From CAZCZZ01 sp964503335 (lineage in GTDB: Bacteria > Verrucomicrobiota > Kiritimatiellia > CAIVKH01): a stretch of 64,000 nt of DNA. Under the pieces are notes generated by a model, which saw only the letters and a list, made by a program, of their open reading frames with translations, was not told the origin of the DNA and searched no databases. Shown piece after piece: positions 1-10,059 of this stretch; within the stretch, counting starts at the first letter, position 1; every line of letters starts with the position of its first letter. The stretch is from positions 1 to 64,000 of the forward strand of contig CAZCZZ010000001.1 in assembly GCA_964503335.1 (NCBI GenBank), given 5' to 3'. A program made the position numbers and the translations under genes.

Positions 1-102
1 AGGGCTGCCTGCCCCTCCCAACCATTCACTAGGAACAGATGGTATTACCGTACCCCACGAAGCGCGGGGCCCGGTCAGCTGCAACGTTGGATGCAATGAC
101 TG

Positions 103-438
103 ATGATTTATGTACCAGAACCGATAATCATCCTCACACCGGTCCTCGTGATGTGGTGGACGCATCGCCGTGTTGAAAGGAAAGAATACACCGTACTGCT
201 GTTGTCAATTGTTGCGCTTTGCGTCCCGCTAATCATTCTAGCTCAGAGACATCGCCAGACAGCAATAAGCTACGAGGGACCACTTTCGTCTTGGGGAATC
301 AACACGATGCAGATCCCGCTGGCAATCGCGGTTACCGCTGCAATCACAATGCTACCGGTGAATATGAAACTCCTGCGAGGATTCGCCGCCATTCTCTTTG
401 GAGAATTTGTACTTCACGCAATTACTTGGATTTCATGA
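103..438 (+). CDS. Small hypothetical membrane protein
   Basis: A 111-aa protein that I do not recognise. It is strongly hydrophobic, with likely membrane segments near residues 7-20 (IIILTPVLVMWW), 28-46 (YTVLLLSIVALCVPLIIL) and 70-110. The start is the first ATG and no convincing ribosome binding site precedes it. Base composition looks lower in GC than the following genes, and the ORF is convergent with the GH31 gene, so it may be an accessory or acquired gene. No domain can be named. The main evidence that it is real is the long run of hydrophobic residues without interruption; a chance ORF remains possible. Confidence 0.45.
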   Translation: MIYVPEPIIILTPVLVMWWTHRRVERKEYTVLLLSIVALCVPLIILAQRHRQTAISYEGPLSSWGINTMQIPLAIAVTAAITMLPVNMKLLRGFAAILFGEFVLHAITWIS

Positions 439-460
439 ACCGGAGCATCCAACAAGCGAC

Positions 461-495
461 CTCAGAGGGACACCCAGAAGCTGGGCGCCCCTGAG
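461..495. terminator. Hairpin between convergent genes
   Basis: Nested inverted repeat: CTCAG at 461-465 pairs with CTGAG at 491-495, GGG with CCC, and CCCAG with CTGGG around an AAG loop. It lies between the + strand ORF ending at 438 and the - strand GH31 gene ending at 545, where a terminator would serve both. No strong T-tract follows on either strand, so intrinsic termination is only a possibility. Confidence 0.4.
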
Positions 496-544
496 TCAGA
501 ACGTTCCGGAGCATTCCTGATTGCCTGAGTTCCGGAGATAGCTT

Positions 545-3500
545 TCAGGGCTGAACGGTGAGCACATCGACGCGGTAGTAGCGTTGGCCGGTTGGGGAAT
601 TTTCGGGCGGGAATCCGGTGAGTGTGCCGTTGTCGTACCACAGTAGTGTACTTCCTGTTCCGTCGAACTGCGTGGCCACGGGGGTCCAGAGTGTGGTGTC
701 GGTGGCTAGGTCCTTGAAGCGAACCGTGTAGCGAACTCCCGTGACGCTTGGCCATGTGATGACGACGTTGTTTGTTCCGCCCGTGACCTGGAGCCCGGTC
801 GATTGGATCCGGAGTACGCTGTTGGAATCGGCTGGATTCGTCCCGGCTCCATACTCCTGCGCGTTGGAGAGTCCGTCCCCATCGGCATCGCATGTGGCGC
901 AGGTGCTGGCGTTCGTCGTTGTCGCCGATCCGAAGTGGTGCTGACGCCAGGAGTTGGGAATGCCATCGCCCACCGTGTCGGGTCCCATTCGCACCGTCGC
1001 CGTCCCGCCGGCATGACCAAACTTTGCGCGGATGAATCCGTTGGTGTCCCAGAGCCAGCCGAGCGTCGCGCTTGCGAAGCTCGCGACATTCGTGAAGCGG
1101 GGCAGCCGGACCCCGTCGCGTTCAACGCCGGCCGGCTGGCTCTGGAGCACGCGCAGGCTTGTCGGCCGTGCGGCGCCGCTCACGGTGAAGGTTACGACGG
1201 TGTCGTTGCTGATGAGTGTCGACGTAGTGCCGTCGTAGAGTTCAAAGCTCGATAGCGTCGAACCGGGATAGAGCAGGTACTCAAGGGCATCGTCCATCGT
1301 CGCAAGGTTTGTGTGACCGATGTAAGCGGGATCAAGCAGGGTCACGATGTTGGATGAGATGGTCGGAATAATCGCGCCTTCGCGCGCAAACACCGGGTAC
1401 TCGCGCTGGTTCGCGTTGCTCCACGTGATGAGCTGGCTGCCCGCGTAGCGCGTGTTGTTCCAGATGTCGTACCAGGCGCCCGCTGGCAGGTACAGGGTCC
1501 TGCTGACCGCCACATTGGTCACGATGGCGGCGACGAGGAGTTCGTTGCCGAACATGTAGGTGTGCCGGATCGTGTGCGTGTTCGCGTCTTCCTGGTTCAG
1601 GAGGACGAGCGGGCGCATGATCGGCATGCCGTTAACGCTGGACTGCTTCGCGTAGCTGTAGATGTACGGGAAGAGCGCGGTATGCATCCGCGTGTAGTAG
1701 TGGAAATTGGTCAGGCCTTCCGCTCCGAAGCTCCACGGGTACTGGATGCCTGAGCCGACCTGCCGGTGCATCTGCATGAGGGGGGAGAACGCGCCGAATT
1801 GCGTCCAGCGCATGAAGAGGTTGGTCAGCGTCGAGCTGTAGCAGCAATCCTGGTAGCCACCGATGTCGTGGCTCCAGATGGAGTAACCGCTCATCGCGGC
1901 GGACTGGCTCGCGACAACGACGGATGGGAGTCCGTTCTCGTGGCCGAAGTTCGGTTCGTTGTCGCCCGCCCAGTATCCGGGATAGGCCTGGCTTCCGGTG
2001 AACCCGCTGCGCGCGAAGAGGATTCCGTTGGTGCCCAGCACATTCCAGACTGTTCGGTGATAGAGCGTCGCGTAGGCGTTCGCCATCTCAACGCCGGATC
2101 TGCCATCCGAGTACGATGCGTTGGTCGGTATGTACGAGTAGGGTGGATTGCCCGATTCGCCGTCGTCCGTCTTGAACCCCCCGATCACGCCACCGCTCTG
2201 GCTGACCAGGTTGCTGAGCTGGGCTTGCAGCCAGTACGACGCGTTGGTGGACGTGAAGTCGATGGGGCTGCCCGGTCCTTTCCACCATGTCGATACCAGG
2301 GGGGATCCGCCCGGCGAGGAGCGGACGAAATAGCCGAGGTTTGATCCCTCCGCGTAATTTGCCGCGTAGCCGTTCGTAATGCCGGGGACATCCTGCGCAG
2401 AGCTTGTGTTCACGAAGGGGGTCATCCAGCAGATGACCTTGAAGCCGTTCGAGCGGATGAAGCTCATCATGTCGTTGATCGTCGCGAACCCGGGATAGTT
2501 CACCGACTCGTGCGTGGAGTTCGACGCAAATTGCTGCGCGTTCCACGTGAAGTCGTTGTATGCCGTTTCCCAGGGTGAGTCGAAGACGATGACGGAACCG
2601 GCCAGGCCGCGTTCGCGGTACTTCGTCAGGATGTATCGCACTTCGCCGCCGGTGCGCCAGATGTCGGACGAAATCCACGGCGCGTAAGCCCAGGCGGGCG
2701 ACATCTGGGGCCGGCCGGTATAGCCCGTGTAGCGCTCGAGAACATTCGTGAGACGCGGCCCGTAGACGAGGTTGAACTTCACCGACGGGAACAGGTTGCT
2801 GATCACGTAGCGATCGGACTGCGATGCGCGCATGTTGAACCAGCTCTCCGCCGACGAGTCGAGATGGAATCCATACCCGCGCGTGCTGATGAACCAGGGC
2901 GCGACCTTGTAGGACTTGTCGCCCTTGTCGCCCGCGGGGTCGTCCGTGATGATGCGGATGTTGCGACCGGACTGGTCAAAGTCGTTGAACTTCTCGCCGA
3001 AGCCGTAGAAGCGCTCGTTCGAGTCCGACGGTGCCGAGACCTTCGTGCGCGTGATCGGTAGATTGCCCCAATGCGTCACTTCATACCGGGCGACACCTTC
3101 CGCCATGAAGGTCAGGCGCGACTGGATGGTCGTGGTTGCCAGCCATTGAACGAGATCCAGGCCGTTGCTTGTCGGCGTCGCGCTCAACACAGCGCCGATG
3201 GCATGATGCTCACCGCCGAATTGCGCCGACGGCGGCTCGATCGTGATCGTGTTTGCGCCCGGCGTGCCCGCGAGATCCGGACCGACCAGCGTGATATGCC
3301 CCGAGTCCGTATAGATGCGCGCCTCGAGCTCGCCCTGCGGCGTCACGTTGGTGATCGCGTTGTAGTCACCGGACGGCGTCAGGGGCCACTCGACGGTGAA
3401 GGAGTAGGGGTCCGCCTGCGCGATGGCCTCCAGCTCGGTCTCGAGGCCGGAAGTGTCGTTTCCATAGAGGAACGTGGGCAAGTGGTCGCTGTACGGAATG

Positions 3501-4390
3501 CGCAGGTAGTACTGGATGGTCTGGCCCGCAGCGAACGTGCCGGGTGCGAAGGTCGCGACGAAGTACTTGTTATTGGGATTGGATACACCTGTTGTGAAGA
3601 AGGACATGGCCTGCGCGTTCCAGACCGTGGAGGTCGATACCTTCCAGAAGACGGTGCTGCCGGTTGTGAGTTGATTGCCGGGATTCCCGCCGCCCTGGAA
3701 CTGGTTGCCGTTGAAGATCTGGACCTGCGACGTGGCCTGGATCCCGCCGACAGGGAATCGCATCGTGGGCACGCCGAGGTCGGCTTCCAGGTTCGCCGGG
3801 ATGTGGAACGAGTTGCCGATCGATGCCTTGAAGGTCGTGGAGGTGGTGAGTGCGATGCGATCCACCTTGGCCCCGTCCTCACGCATCCACACCGAGAACG
3901 TGTGCAGGCCGGTGCTGCCGACGACGACGGTGCGCACGACGCTTCCAAAGGTTGTGTTGGTCCAATGCCACACATTTGTCACGGGATCCCACGTCAGATT
4001 CTGGCCCGCCGCGGACACGCTGCCGTCGAGGCCGATGTGGATGGAGTCATCCGTTCCACCCGTGGTAAAGCCTCGCGCCCAGACGCGGTAGGTGCCGGTA
4101 ACTGGAAACTGGACCTGAAATTGAAGCTCGGGGCTCGTGGTCTCGATGCTGGTCGTGATGTTGCTGGACGAAACGGATGAGTTGGTCACCACCATGTAGC
4201 CCGAGCCGCTGTAGCCGGGCGTGTCCGTAAAGAGTTCCCAGGTGCGGCTGCTGCGAGCGATATTTGTCGCATAGCCTTCCATCTCGAATGTGACGGTCCC
4301 GTCGTAGGCGGTGTAGACCTGGGCTTGCGAAATGGCTGCGAGCCAGAGCGCACAGCAGATTGACAGAAGCGCGAAACGTAAGGTTCTCAT
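545..4390 (-). CDS. Secreted GH31 family glycosidase (alpha-xylosidase/alpha-glucosidase type)
   Basis: A 1281-aa exported glycoside hydrolase. The start is the ATG at 4390, which gives a signal peptide (MRTLRFALLSICCALWLAA, then ISQAQ) preceded by GGAGG about 12 nt upstream; an earlier in-frame ATG would put charged residues ahead of the signal. Residues about 25-180 form a carbohydrate-binding-like beta-sandwich (WARGFTTGG, WMREDGAKVDRI). The GH31 barrel carries FKTDDGES near residue 740, matching the nucleophile motif KTDFGE of alpha-xylosidases, and WSHDIGGYQ near 840, matching the acid/base region. A C-terminal stretch near 1170 (DADGDGLSNAQEYGAGTNP) is a thrombospondin-type-3 calcium-binding repeat common in PVC secreted enzymes. 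It probably releases alpha-linked xylose or glucose from polysaccharide; exact specificity cannot be read from sequence. Confidence 0.93.
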   Translation of the reverse strand: MRTLRFALLSICCALWLAAISQAQVYTAYDGTVTFEMEGYATNIARSSRTWELFTDTPGYSGSGYMVVTNSSVSSSNITTSIETTSPELQFQVQFPVTGTYRVWARGFTTGGTDDSIHIGLDGSVSAAGQNLTWDPVTNVWHWTNTTFGSVVRTVVVGSTGLHTFSVWMREDGAKVDRIALTTSTTFKASIGNSFHIPANLEADLGVPTMRFPVGGIQATSQVQIFNGNQFQGGGNPGNQLTTGSTVFWKVSTSTVWNAQAMSFFTTGVSNPNNKYFVATFAPGTFAAGQTIQYYLRIPYSDHLPTFLYGNDTSGLETELEAIAQADPYSFTVEWPLTPSGDYNAITNVTPQGELEARIYTDSGHITLVGPDLAGTPGANTITIEPPSAQFGGEHHAIGAVLSATPTSNGLDLVQWLATTTIQSRLTFMAEGVARYEVTHWGNLPITRTKVSAPSDSNERFYGFGEKFNDFDQSGRNIRIITDDPAGDKGDKSYKVAPWFISTRGYGFHLDSSAESWFNMRASQSDRYVISNLFPSVKFNLVYGPRLTNVLERYTGYTGRPQMSPAWAYAPWISSDIWRTGGEVRYILTKYRERGLAGSVIVFDSPWETAYNDFTWNAQQFASNSTHESVNYPGFATINDMMSFIRSNGFKVICWMTPFVNTSSAQDVPGITNGYAANYAEGSNLGYFVRSSPGGSPLVSTWWKGPGSPIDFTSTNASYWLQAQLSNLVSQSGGVIGGFKTDDGESGNPPYSYIPTNASYSDGRSGVEMANAYATLYHRTVWNVLGTNGILFARSGFTGSQAYPGYWAGDNEPNFGHENGLPSVVVASQSAAMSGYSIWSHDIGGYQDCCYSSTLTNLFMRWTQFGAFSPLMQMHRQVGSGIQYPWSFGAEGLTNFHYYTRMHTALFPYIYSYAKQSSVNGMPIMRPLVLLNQEDANTHTIRHTYMFGNELLVAAIVTNVAVSRTLYLPAGAWYDIWNNTRYAGSQLITWSNANQREYPVFAREGAIIPTISSNIVTLLDPAYIGHTNLATMDDALEYLLYPGSTLSSFELYDGTTSTLISNDTVVTFTVSGAARPTSLRVLQSQPAGVERDGVRLPRFTNVASFASATLGWLWDTNGFIRAKFGHAGGTATVRMGPDTVGDGIPNSWRQHHFGSATTTNASTCATCDADGDGLSNAQEYGAGTNPADSNSVLRIQSTGLQVTGGTNNVVITWPSVTGVRYTVRFKDLATDTTLWTPVATQFDGTGSTLLWYDNGTLTGFPPENSPTGQRYYRVDVLTVQP

Positions 4391-4491
4391 GCCTCGGATA
4401 TTCCTCCCTGAACGAGGAATAGAATACCCCGAATTGCGGCCTTGTCGTATCCAAAATCGGCCAACTTGCTGCGCCTGCGGCGTATAAGCTG

Positions 4492-5718
4492 TCATGCCTC
4501 CGCAGGCAGCATTTCGGCTTCGACGCGGTCGTACAAATCGATCATCTGGCGGACATAAGCGCGTTTCTCGTTGTACGTGCCCGGGAAGAAGCTGCCCTTG
4601 AAGCCTGCCGTGACCGAGTTGCGCAACTCGCGGCGGGTCATGCCGAGGTTGTCGACGGCGAGCATGATCTCGCGTGTGACGGTGGTATTCGACACGAGGC
4701 GGTTGTCCGTGCAGATCGCGACGGAGAGGTTGTGGTCCAGCATCTGGCGGAGCGGGTGCTTCGAGATGGTGCGCATCTGGGGAAGCGTTTGCAGGTTGCT
4801 GGTCAGGTTTACTTCGATGGTGATGCGCTGGCTGGCGATGTACTCCGCGAGGTAGTGCACATAGGCCTTCTTATCCTCGATGGCAGGGTCGGTGACCATG
4901 TGCTGCGCGAAGAGCCATGTGCCGTGTCCGATGCGGTTGGCGTAGCAGTCGGTGATCGCCTGGAAGATGGACTCCGGGCCGTACGCTTCGCCGGCGTGGA
5001 TCGTCTTGCGGATGAAGTTGCTGTGCGCGTGCTGGAACGCGGCCTTGTGATCGCCGGCCGGGAAACCTTTTTCCGCGCCCGCGAGATCGAAGCCCACGAT
5101 CGGGAGGCCTTCTTCCTGTGCCAGTTTCGCGGCGGCGCGGGCCAGCTCAAGGGAGGCGGCGGCGAAGACCTGTTTCGGCGGCGCATAGGGCATCACGCGG
5201 AAGAGGCGCGAGTAGTACCACGACATGTGCTCGTTGAAGTAGCGCAGGGCGCAGACGATGATGCCGAAGTGGAAGGGGATGTCATCTCCGCGCTTCACGG
5301 CGGCTGACTGGTTGTGTTCCTTCTCCGCGCGCTGGAAGCCTCGGCAGGCGGCGCGGACAACGTCGGCCATGGAGAATCCGTCGTGCACGTGAAGCTGCGG
5401 GGCGAACCGGCACTCGACGTAGCGGACGCCCTCGGCGAGATGATCCTGGGCGAGCTCATAGGCAATGCGCTCGATATTCGTCGCGTTCTGCATCACGGCG
5501 ACGGTGTAGGCAAACCCCGCGAGGTAGTCGGGAAGATCCCTGTACTTGTTCTTGAACACCTTCTCGCGCAGACCGGTTTCGGTCATCGAAGGCAGCTTTA
5601 CCTTTGCCCTCTTCGCGAGCTCGATCAGCGTGGGAATACGCAGGGAGCCATCGAGGTGGACATGCAGTTCGGGTTTCGGGATGCGTCGGACGAACTCAAC
5701 CGGAATCTTCGTGCTCAT
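4492..5718 (-). CDS. add: Adenosine deaminase
   Basis: A 408-aa metal-dependent hydrolase of the adenosine/AMP deaminase family, converting adenosine to inosine and ammonia in purine salvage. Visible motifs: HVHLDGSL (zinc-binding HxH), IHAGEAYG (catalytic Glu), RIGHGTWL (zinc His), and ICTDNRLVSNT carrying the zinc-binding Asp. The residue after that Asp is Asn rather than the Asp of the E. coli-type TDDP motif. It is longer than E. coli Add (about 333 aa) because of an insertion after residue 120. It reads in the same direction as the GH31 gene with about 100 bp between, probably as a separate unit. Deaminase activity is well supported; the preferred nucleoside is not certain. Confidence 0.9.
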   Translation of the reverse strand: MSTKIPVEFVRRIPKPELHVHLDGSLRIPTLIELAKRAKVKLPSMTETGLREKVFKNKYRDLPDYLAGFAYTVAVMQNATNIERIAYELAQDHLAEGVRYVECRFAPQLHVHDGFSMADVVRAACRGFQRAEKEHNQSAAVKRGDDIPFHFGIIVCALRYFNEHMSWYYSRLFRVMPYAPPKQVFAAASLELARAAAKLAQEEGLPIVGFDLAGAEKGFPAGDHKAAFQHAHSNFIRKTIHAGEAYGPESIFQAITDCYANRIGHGTWLFAQHMVTDPAIEDKKAYVHYLAEYIASQRITIEVNLTSNLQTLPQMRTISKHPLRQMLDHNLSVAICTDNRLVSNTTVTREIMLAVDNLGMTRRELRNSVTAGFKGSFFPGTYNEKRAYVRQMIDLYDRVEAEMLPAEA

Positions 5719-5817
5719 CCCGTCAGCCTAGCCGTAATCCGGGCTCGCCGCAACGACACTTATTGGCCGGCACGGGGGCACGTGGTCTTCATCAACGTGT
5801 CTCCCTCTCGCTGGTTG

Positions 5818-6426
5818 TTACGGCTTGGCGTGGCCCTTTTGCCTGATGACGCCGGCAGTGAGCACGAGGCGCATGCCTTCTTCGAACTTCATGTCGAGGG
5901 GGGTGACCCAGGACTTCGGGACGATGGCCATGTAGCCACCCACCTGATAGCTCATGGGGAGATAGACGGCGATCTGTTCCGGACCGCCGAATCCTTGCGG
6001 CAGGTCATCGAACGTCTTCCGTGTGACGAAGCCGATGAGTTCCAGCTCCGAATCATCCATCTTCACTTTGACGACCTGGCTGAAATCCTTCCTCCTGGAC
6101 TCGGAGAAGTACGCGAGCATGTCCCGCAGTGATGCGTAAATGCTTTTCACCAGGGGCACCCTCTCAAGCAGGCGCTCTCCCCACGCGAAGATGCGGTTGA
6201 AAAGCCATGCCTCCGTGAGCAGCCCGATGGCGAACGTGACCAGCACGCACACCAGCAGCCCCATGCCGTGGAAGTACCACGACGCGGGCATGACGAGGAG
6301 AAGGAGATCCTTGGTAAAGGTTTCCGCGAACCGGATCAGCCAATAGAAGAAGTAGATCGTGATACCGATCGGCAAGACCGTTGCCACGCCCTTGAGGAAG
6401 ATCCCGGCAATGCGCGGATTGATCAT
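5818..6426 (-). CDS. DUF502 family membrane protein
   Basis: A 202-aa protein of the DUF502 family, function unknown. There are two transmembrane segments (residues about 10-32, GVATVLPIGITIYFFYWLI; about 55-80, MGLLVCVLVTFAIGLL), then a soluble domain with the family's GFVTR, PTS-like (VYLPMSYQVGGYM) and VTPLDM motifs. The start is set at the ATG at 6426 because the upstream in-frame ATG (6468) lies inside the tRNA-Lys gene. The start codon then falls only 8 nt after the tRNA CCA end with no visible Shine-Dalgarno, suggesting co-transcription and release of the mRNA by tRNA 3' processing, or leaderless-type initiation. Confidence 0.85.
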   Translation of the reverse strand: MINPRIAGIFLKGVATVLPIGITIYFFYWLIRFAETFTKDLLLLVMPASWYFHGMGLLVCVLVTFAIGLLTEAWLFNRIFAWGERLLERVPLVKSIYASLRDMLAYFSESRRKDFSQVVKVKMDDSELELIGFVTRKTFDDLPQGFGGPEQIAVYLPMSYQVGGYMAIVPKSWVTPLDMKFEEGMRLVLTAGVIRQKGHAKP

Positions 6427-6434
6427 GATTGTAT

Positions 6435-6510
6435 TGGTGAGCCGGGCGGGGCTCGAACCCGCGACCACAGGCTTAAAAGGCCCGTGCTCTACCAGCTGAG
6501 CTACCGGCTC
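6435..6510 (-). tRNA. tRNA-Lys (anticodon TTT)
   Basis: A 76-nt cloverleaf. Acceptor GAGCCGG pairs with CCGGCTC (7 bp). The D arm is GCTC...GAGC, the anticodon stem CGGGC/GCCTG with loop CTTTTAA (anticodon TTT), and the T arm GCGGG TTCGAGC CCCGC. The discriminator is A and CCA is encoded at 6437-6435. The gene is followed at once by the DUF502 gene on the same strand. Confidence 0.97.
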
Positions 6511-6582
6511 ACTGTATCCTTCAAAGCGGGCGATAAGCTAGGTGAACATGGCGCGCTTGTCAAAAGAGATGAGCACAGGCTG

Positions 6583-6846
6583 CTAAGGCTGGGCCGGCGG
6601 ATCTTCCTTCGGCTGCTGCTTGATCTTAAAGATCCTGAAATGGCGCATATGCGGGCGGTGTTGGGGGTATTTGCGGTGCAGCCAGGCGGAGGCGCGTTTG
6701 AAGACGCGGATGTACGGGGCGAGGAGCAGGGCGCCGGCGATGAGGAAAGGGATCTGGGGCAGGACCGGGATAAGGGTCGCGACGAGGCCGAGGACGAGGA
6801 GTGTCCAGCCCAGCACCTGACGTATCACGCTGTAAACGATTCGCAT
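6583..6846 (-). CDS. PGPGW-like small membrane protein
   Basis: An 87-aa protein from the ATG at 6846 (an alternative ATG lies 21 bp upstream at 6867; neither has a strong ribosome binding site). Residues about 8-42 form a hydrophobic hairpin (QVLGWTLLVLGLVATLIP, then LPQIPFLIAGALLLAP), which resembles the 'putative transmembrane protein (PGPGW)' and DUF454 type families. A basic, proline-containing C-terminal tail follows. Function unknown. It lies between the sugar dehydrogenase upstream and tRNA-Lys downstream, all on the minus strand. Confidence 0.7.
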   Translation of the reverse strand: MRIVYSVIRQVLGWTLLVLGLVATLIPVLPQIPFLIAGALLLAPYIRVFKRASAWLHRKYPQHRPHMRHFRIFKIKQQPKEDPPAQP

Positions 6847-6890
6847 GTGAAGCCAAGCATAGCACAAGCGAGAGAAGCTGCGCGCTCCCT

Positions 6891-8177
<1,287 letters not shown>

Positions 8178-8317
8178 AAAAGCAAGCCCCTGTGATGGAA
8201 CCACCATGTATAGGCCATGTGCGGGGGGTAATTCCAACGAAAATGTAGAACCCTGTGCTGAAGAGGCCGAACCGTGATCGGAATTGACTCCTCGCGCCAA
8301 TCGCTTAAGCCTCTCGT

Positions 8318-8959
8318 ATGGGATGGATTGCACGCGCGGCCTCGCTTCGGGGCATCTTTTGCGGCTTTGACGTGTCGGACCTCGCGCCGACACCATCAGC
8401 CCAGTTTGGCCGCTGGTTCACGTTCGCGGGACGCGTCGGTGTCTACATGCCGAACGCGATGACGCTCGCCACGGCCAGCACCGACGGTAGGCCGTCGGCC
8501 CGCATGATGCTTCTCAAGGGCTGCGACGAGCAGGGCTTCGTGTTCTACACCAACCATGAGAGCCGCAAAGGCCACGAGCTTGCCGCGAATCCCCGCGCCG
8601 CAATCATTCTCCACTGGGTCGAACTGCATCGCCAGGTTCGCGCCGAGGGCACGATCGTGCAGCTCTCCCGCGAGGAATCGACACGCTACTTCCACTCCCG
8701 GCCGCGTGGCAGCCAGGTCGGTGCATGGGCCTCGCACCAGAGCACCATCGTGCCGTCTCGTAAGTTTCTGCTGGATGAGTTTAAGGAGTTGGAAAAGAAG
8801 TTCGCAGGCGGCCCGGTCCCGCTTCCCCCGCACTGGGGCGGATTCCGCCTCGTTCCGCAGTCGGTCGAGTTCTGGCAGGGCAGGGCGTACCGCCTGCACG
8901 ACCGTTTGCGCTATGAGCGCGACGGCGACACATGGAAGATTGTGCGTCTGTCACCTTGA
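8318..8959 (+). CDS. pdxH: Pyridoxamine 5'-phosphate oxidase
   Basis: A 213-aa FMN-dependent oxidase that converts pyridoxine/pyridoxamine 5'-phosphate to pyridoxal phosphate. Typical motifs: TLATASTDGRPSARMMLLKG (FMN/substrate binding), FVFYTNHESRKGHEL, AAIILHWVELHRQVRAEG, YFHSRPRGSQVGAWASHQS, and the C-terminal FWQGRAYRLHDRLRYER. The ORF opens at the first ATG after an in-frame stop at 8306-8308. The usual N-terminal lead (RxxYxxxxLxE) is poorly conserved here. It is divergent from tviB and is followed by ssb 41 bp later. Confidence 0.93.
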   Translation: MGWIARAASLRGIFCGFDVSDLAPTPSAQFGRWFTFAGRVGVYMPNAMTLATASTDGRPSARMMLLKGCDEQGFVFYTNHESRKGHELAANPRAAIILHWVELHRQVRAEGTIVQLSREESTRYFHSRPRGSQVGAWASHQSTIVPSRKFLLDEFKELEKKFAGGPVPLPPHWGGFRLVPQSVEFWQGRAYRLHDRLRYERDGDTWKIVRLSP

Positions 8960-9000
8960 GTGTAGTGTCCGCGCAGATTTCTTTATCACGGAGGCTGATC

Positions 9001-9420
9001 ATGGGTTCTTCAAACTTCGTTCTGTTGATGGGTAACCTCACGCGCGATCCGGAGGTGCGGCAGATTCCATCCGGCATGACCGTGGCCGACCTCGGCGTCG
9101 CCGTCAGCGAGAAGTACAAGAACAAGGCCGGCGAGCTTGTCGAAACCGTCTGCTTCGTGGACGTCGTCGTCTGGGGCCGACTCGCCGAAACCTGCGGCCA
9201 GTATCTCAAGAAGGGCTCGCCCGTCCTCCTCGAAGGGAAACTCCAGCTCGACCAGTGGACCGACAAGGAAGGCGAGAAGCGCAGCAAACTCCGCGTCCGC
9301 GCCGACCGCGTACAATTCCTCAGCAGCAACCGGCGGGACGAAGGCGGAGGCGGTGGTGCACCCACATCGTCGACTCCAAACACCTCGTCCGGCACAGGTC
9401 ACGAAGACACGCCGTTCTGA
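9001..9420 (+). CDS. ssb: Single-stranded DNA-binding protein
   Basis: A 139-aa OB-fold protein that coats single-stranded DNA in replication, repair and recombination. Residues 1-110 match the SSB fold (NFVLLMGNLTRDPEVR, FVDVVVWGRLAETCGQYLKK, LLEGKLQLDQW). A short Gly/Ser/Thr linker leads to an acidic tip ending EDTPF, the equivalent of the DDIPF partner-binding tail. The start at 9001 is fixed by GGAGG at 8990-8994, 6 nt upstream. Confidence 0.96.
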   Translation: MGSSNFVLLMGNLTRDPEVRQIPSGMTVADLGVAVSEKYKNKAGELVETVCFVDVVVWGRLAETCGQYLKKGSPVLLEGKLQLDQWTDKEGEKRSKLRVRADRVQFLSSNRRDEGGGGGAPTSSTPNTSSGTGHEDTPF

Positions 9421-9422
9421 CG

Positions 9423-9489
9423 AATGGTTGAGGGTTGGATGCTTGATGGCTTTTCGTCATAAACCATCAACCCTCAACCATTAACCATC
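9423..9489. repeat. Heptad-repeat inverted element between ssb and ammA
   Basis: The left arm AATGGTTGAGGGTT (9423-9436) pairs exactly with AACCCTCAACCATT (9469-9482). The right side reads as four 7-nt units, AACCATC, AACCCTC, AACCATT, AACCATC (9462-9489). It sits between convergent genes and supplies the TAA stop of the AMMECR1 gene (9481-9483), so it may end transcription from both sides. Related elements occur at 34473-34526 and 36086-36110. Confidence 0.8.
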
Positions 9490-10059
9490 TCGTCCCACCA
9501 TTTCCGACGTGTACCTCATCGCCTTCATGCCCTTCGGCCATTCGTCGGGCGCCCACCGTCCCTTCGCCTTCAGGTGAGCCACGAATTCCTTCGCATCGGG
9601 AAGGTCTTCCCACACGGACGGCAGGAACGTCGCGTAGCGGCGTCCGTCATCCAGGACGAGACCGTCAATTCCCGGTCGCAGCGCTTTGAGTAGATCGGCT
9701 TCACTCGCCACGCCATCGATCGGCGTCATCGGGGACAGCACGGAGATGTGGAGGTCGAGGTCGTCAAATTCGCTCTTCTGTAGAGGCTCGAAGCGGGGGT
9801 CCTCAAACGCTGCGTTGTGGGCCTGACGCGCCACGGCGAGCGCGAGCGGCTCGCGGGCTTCGAGCGATCCGATGCAGCCTCGCAGGTCCCCGTGTCGTTC
9901 CAGCGTGACGAAGCAGGCGCGCTTTGGCTTCAAGGAGTCGGGCATTGCGGAGAGCGACGGCAACAGGGGTTCGCCGTGATCCAAGCCGTTGCGGATGGAC
10001 GCACGCGCAATTTCCAACAGCAGGTCCTGCTCAAGCTTCGTGAAAGACATACGCTCCAT
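9481..10059 (-). CDS. amrA: AMMECR1 domain protein (AmmeMemoRadiSam system protein A)
   Basis: A 192-aa AMMECR1-family protein. The hallmark LRGCIGS motif is present (GDLRGCIGSLEAREPLALAV, residues about 63-82), followed by AAFEDPRFEPL and DLHISVLSPMTPI. An alternative start is the ATG at 10050 (MSFTKLEQ). The gene overlaps the 3' end of the Memo-family gene by about 20-29 bp, so the two are translationally linked, and a radical SAM gene of the same trio is divergent at 10903. The biochemical role of the trio is not established; modification of a macromolecule or small molecule has been proposed from gene context. Confidence 0.9.
   Translation of the reverse strand: MERMSFTKLEQDLLLEIARASIRNGLDHGEPLLPSLSAMPDSLKPKRACFVTLERHGDLRGCIGSLEAREPLALAVARQAHNAAFEDPRFEPLQKSEFDDLDLHISVLSPMTPIDGVASEADLLKALRPGIDGLVLDDGRRYATFLPSVWEDLPDAKEFVAHLKAKGRWAPDEWPKGMKAMRYTSEMVGRDG

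Noticed and set aside
3071..4180. Long + strand open frame opposite the GH31 gene (369 codons)
   Set aside because: Low-complexity, Arg-rich translation with no motif; it is the mirror of GC-rich codon use in a clear GH31 gene.
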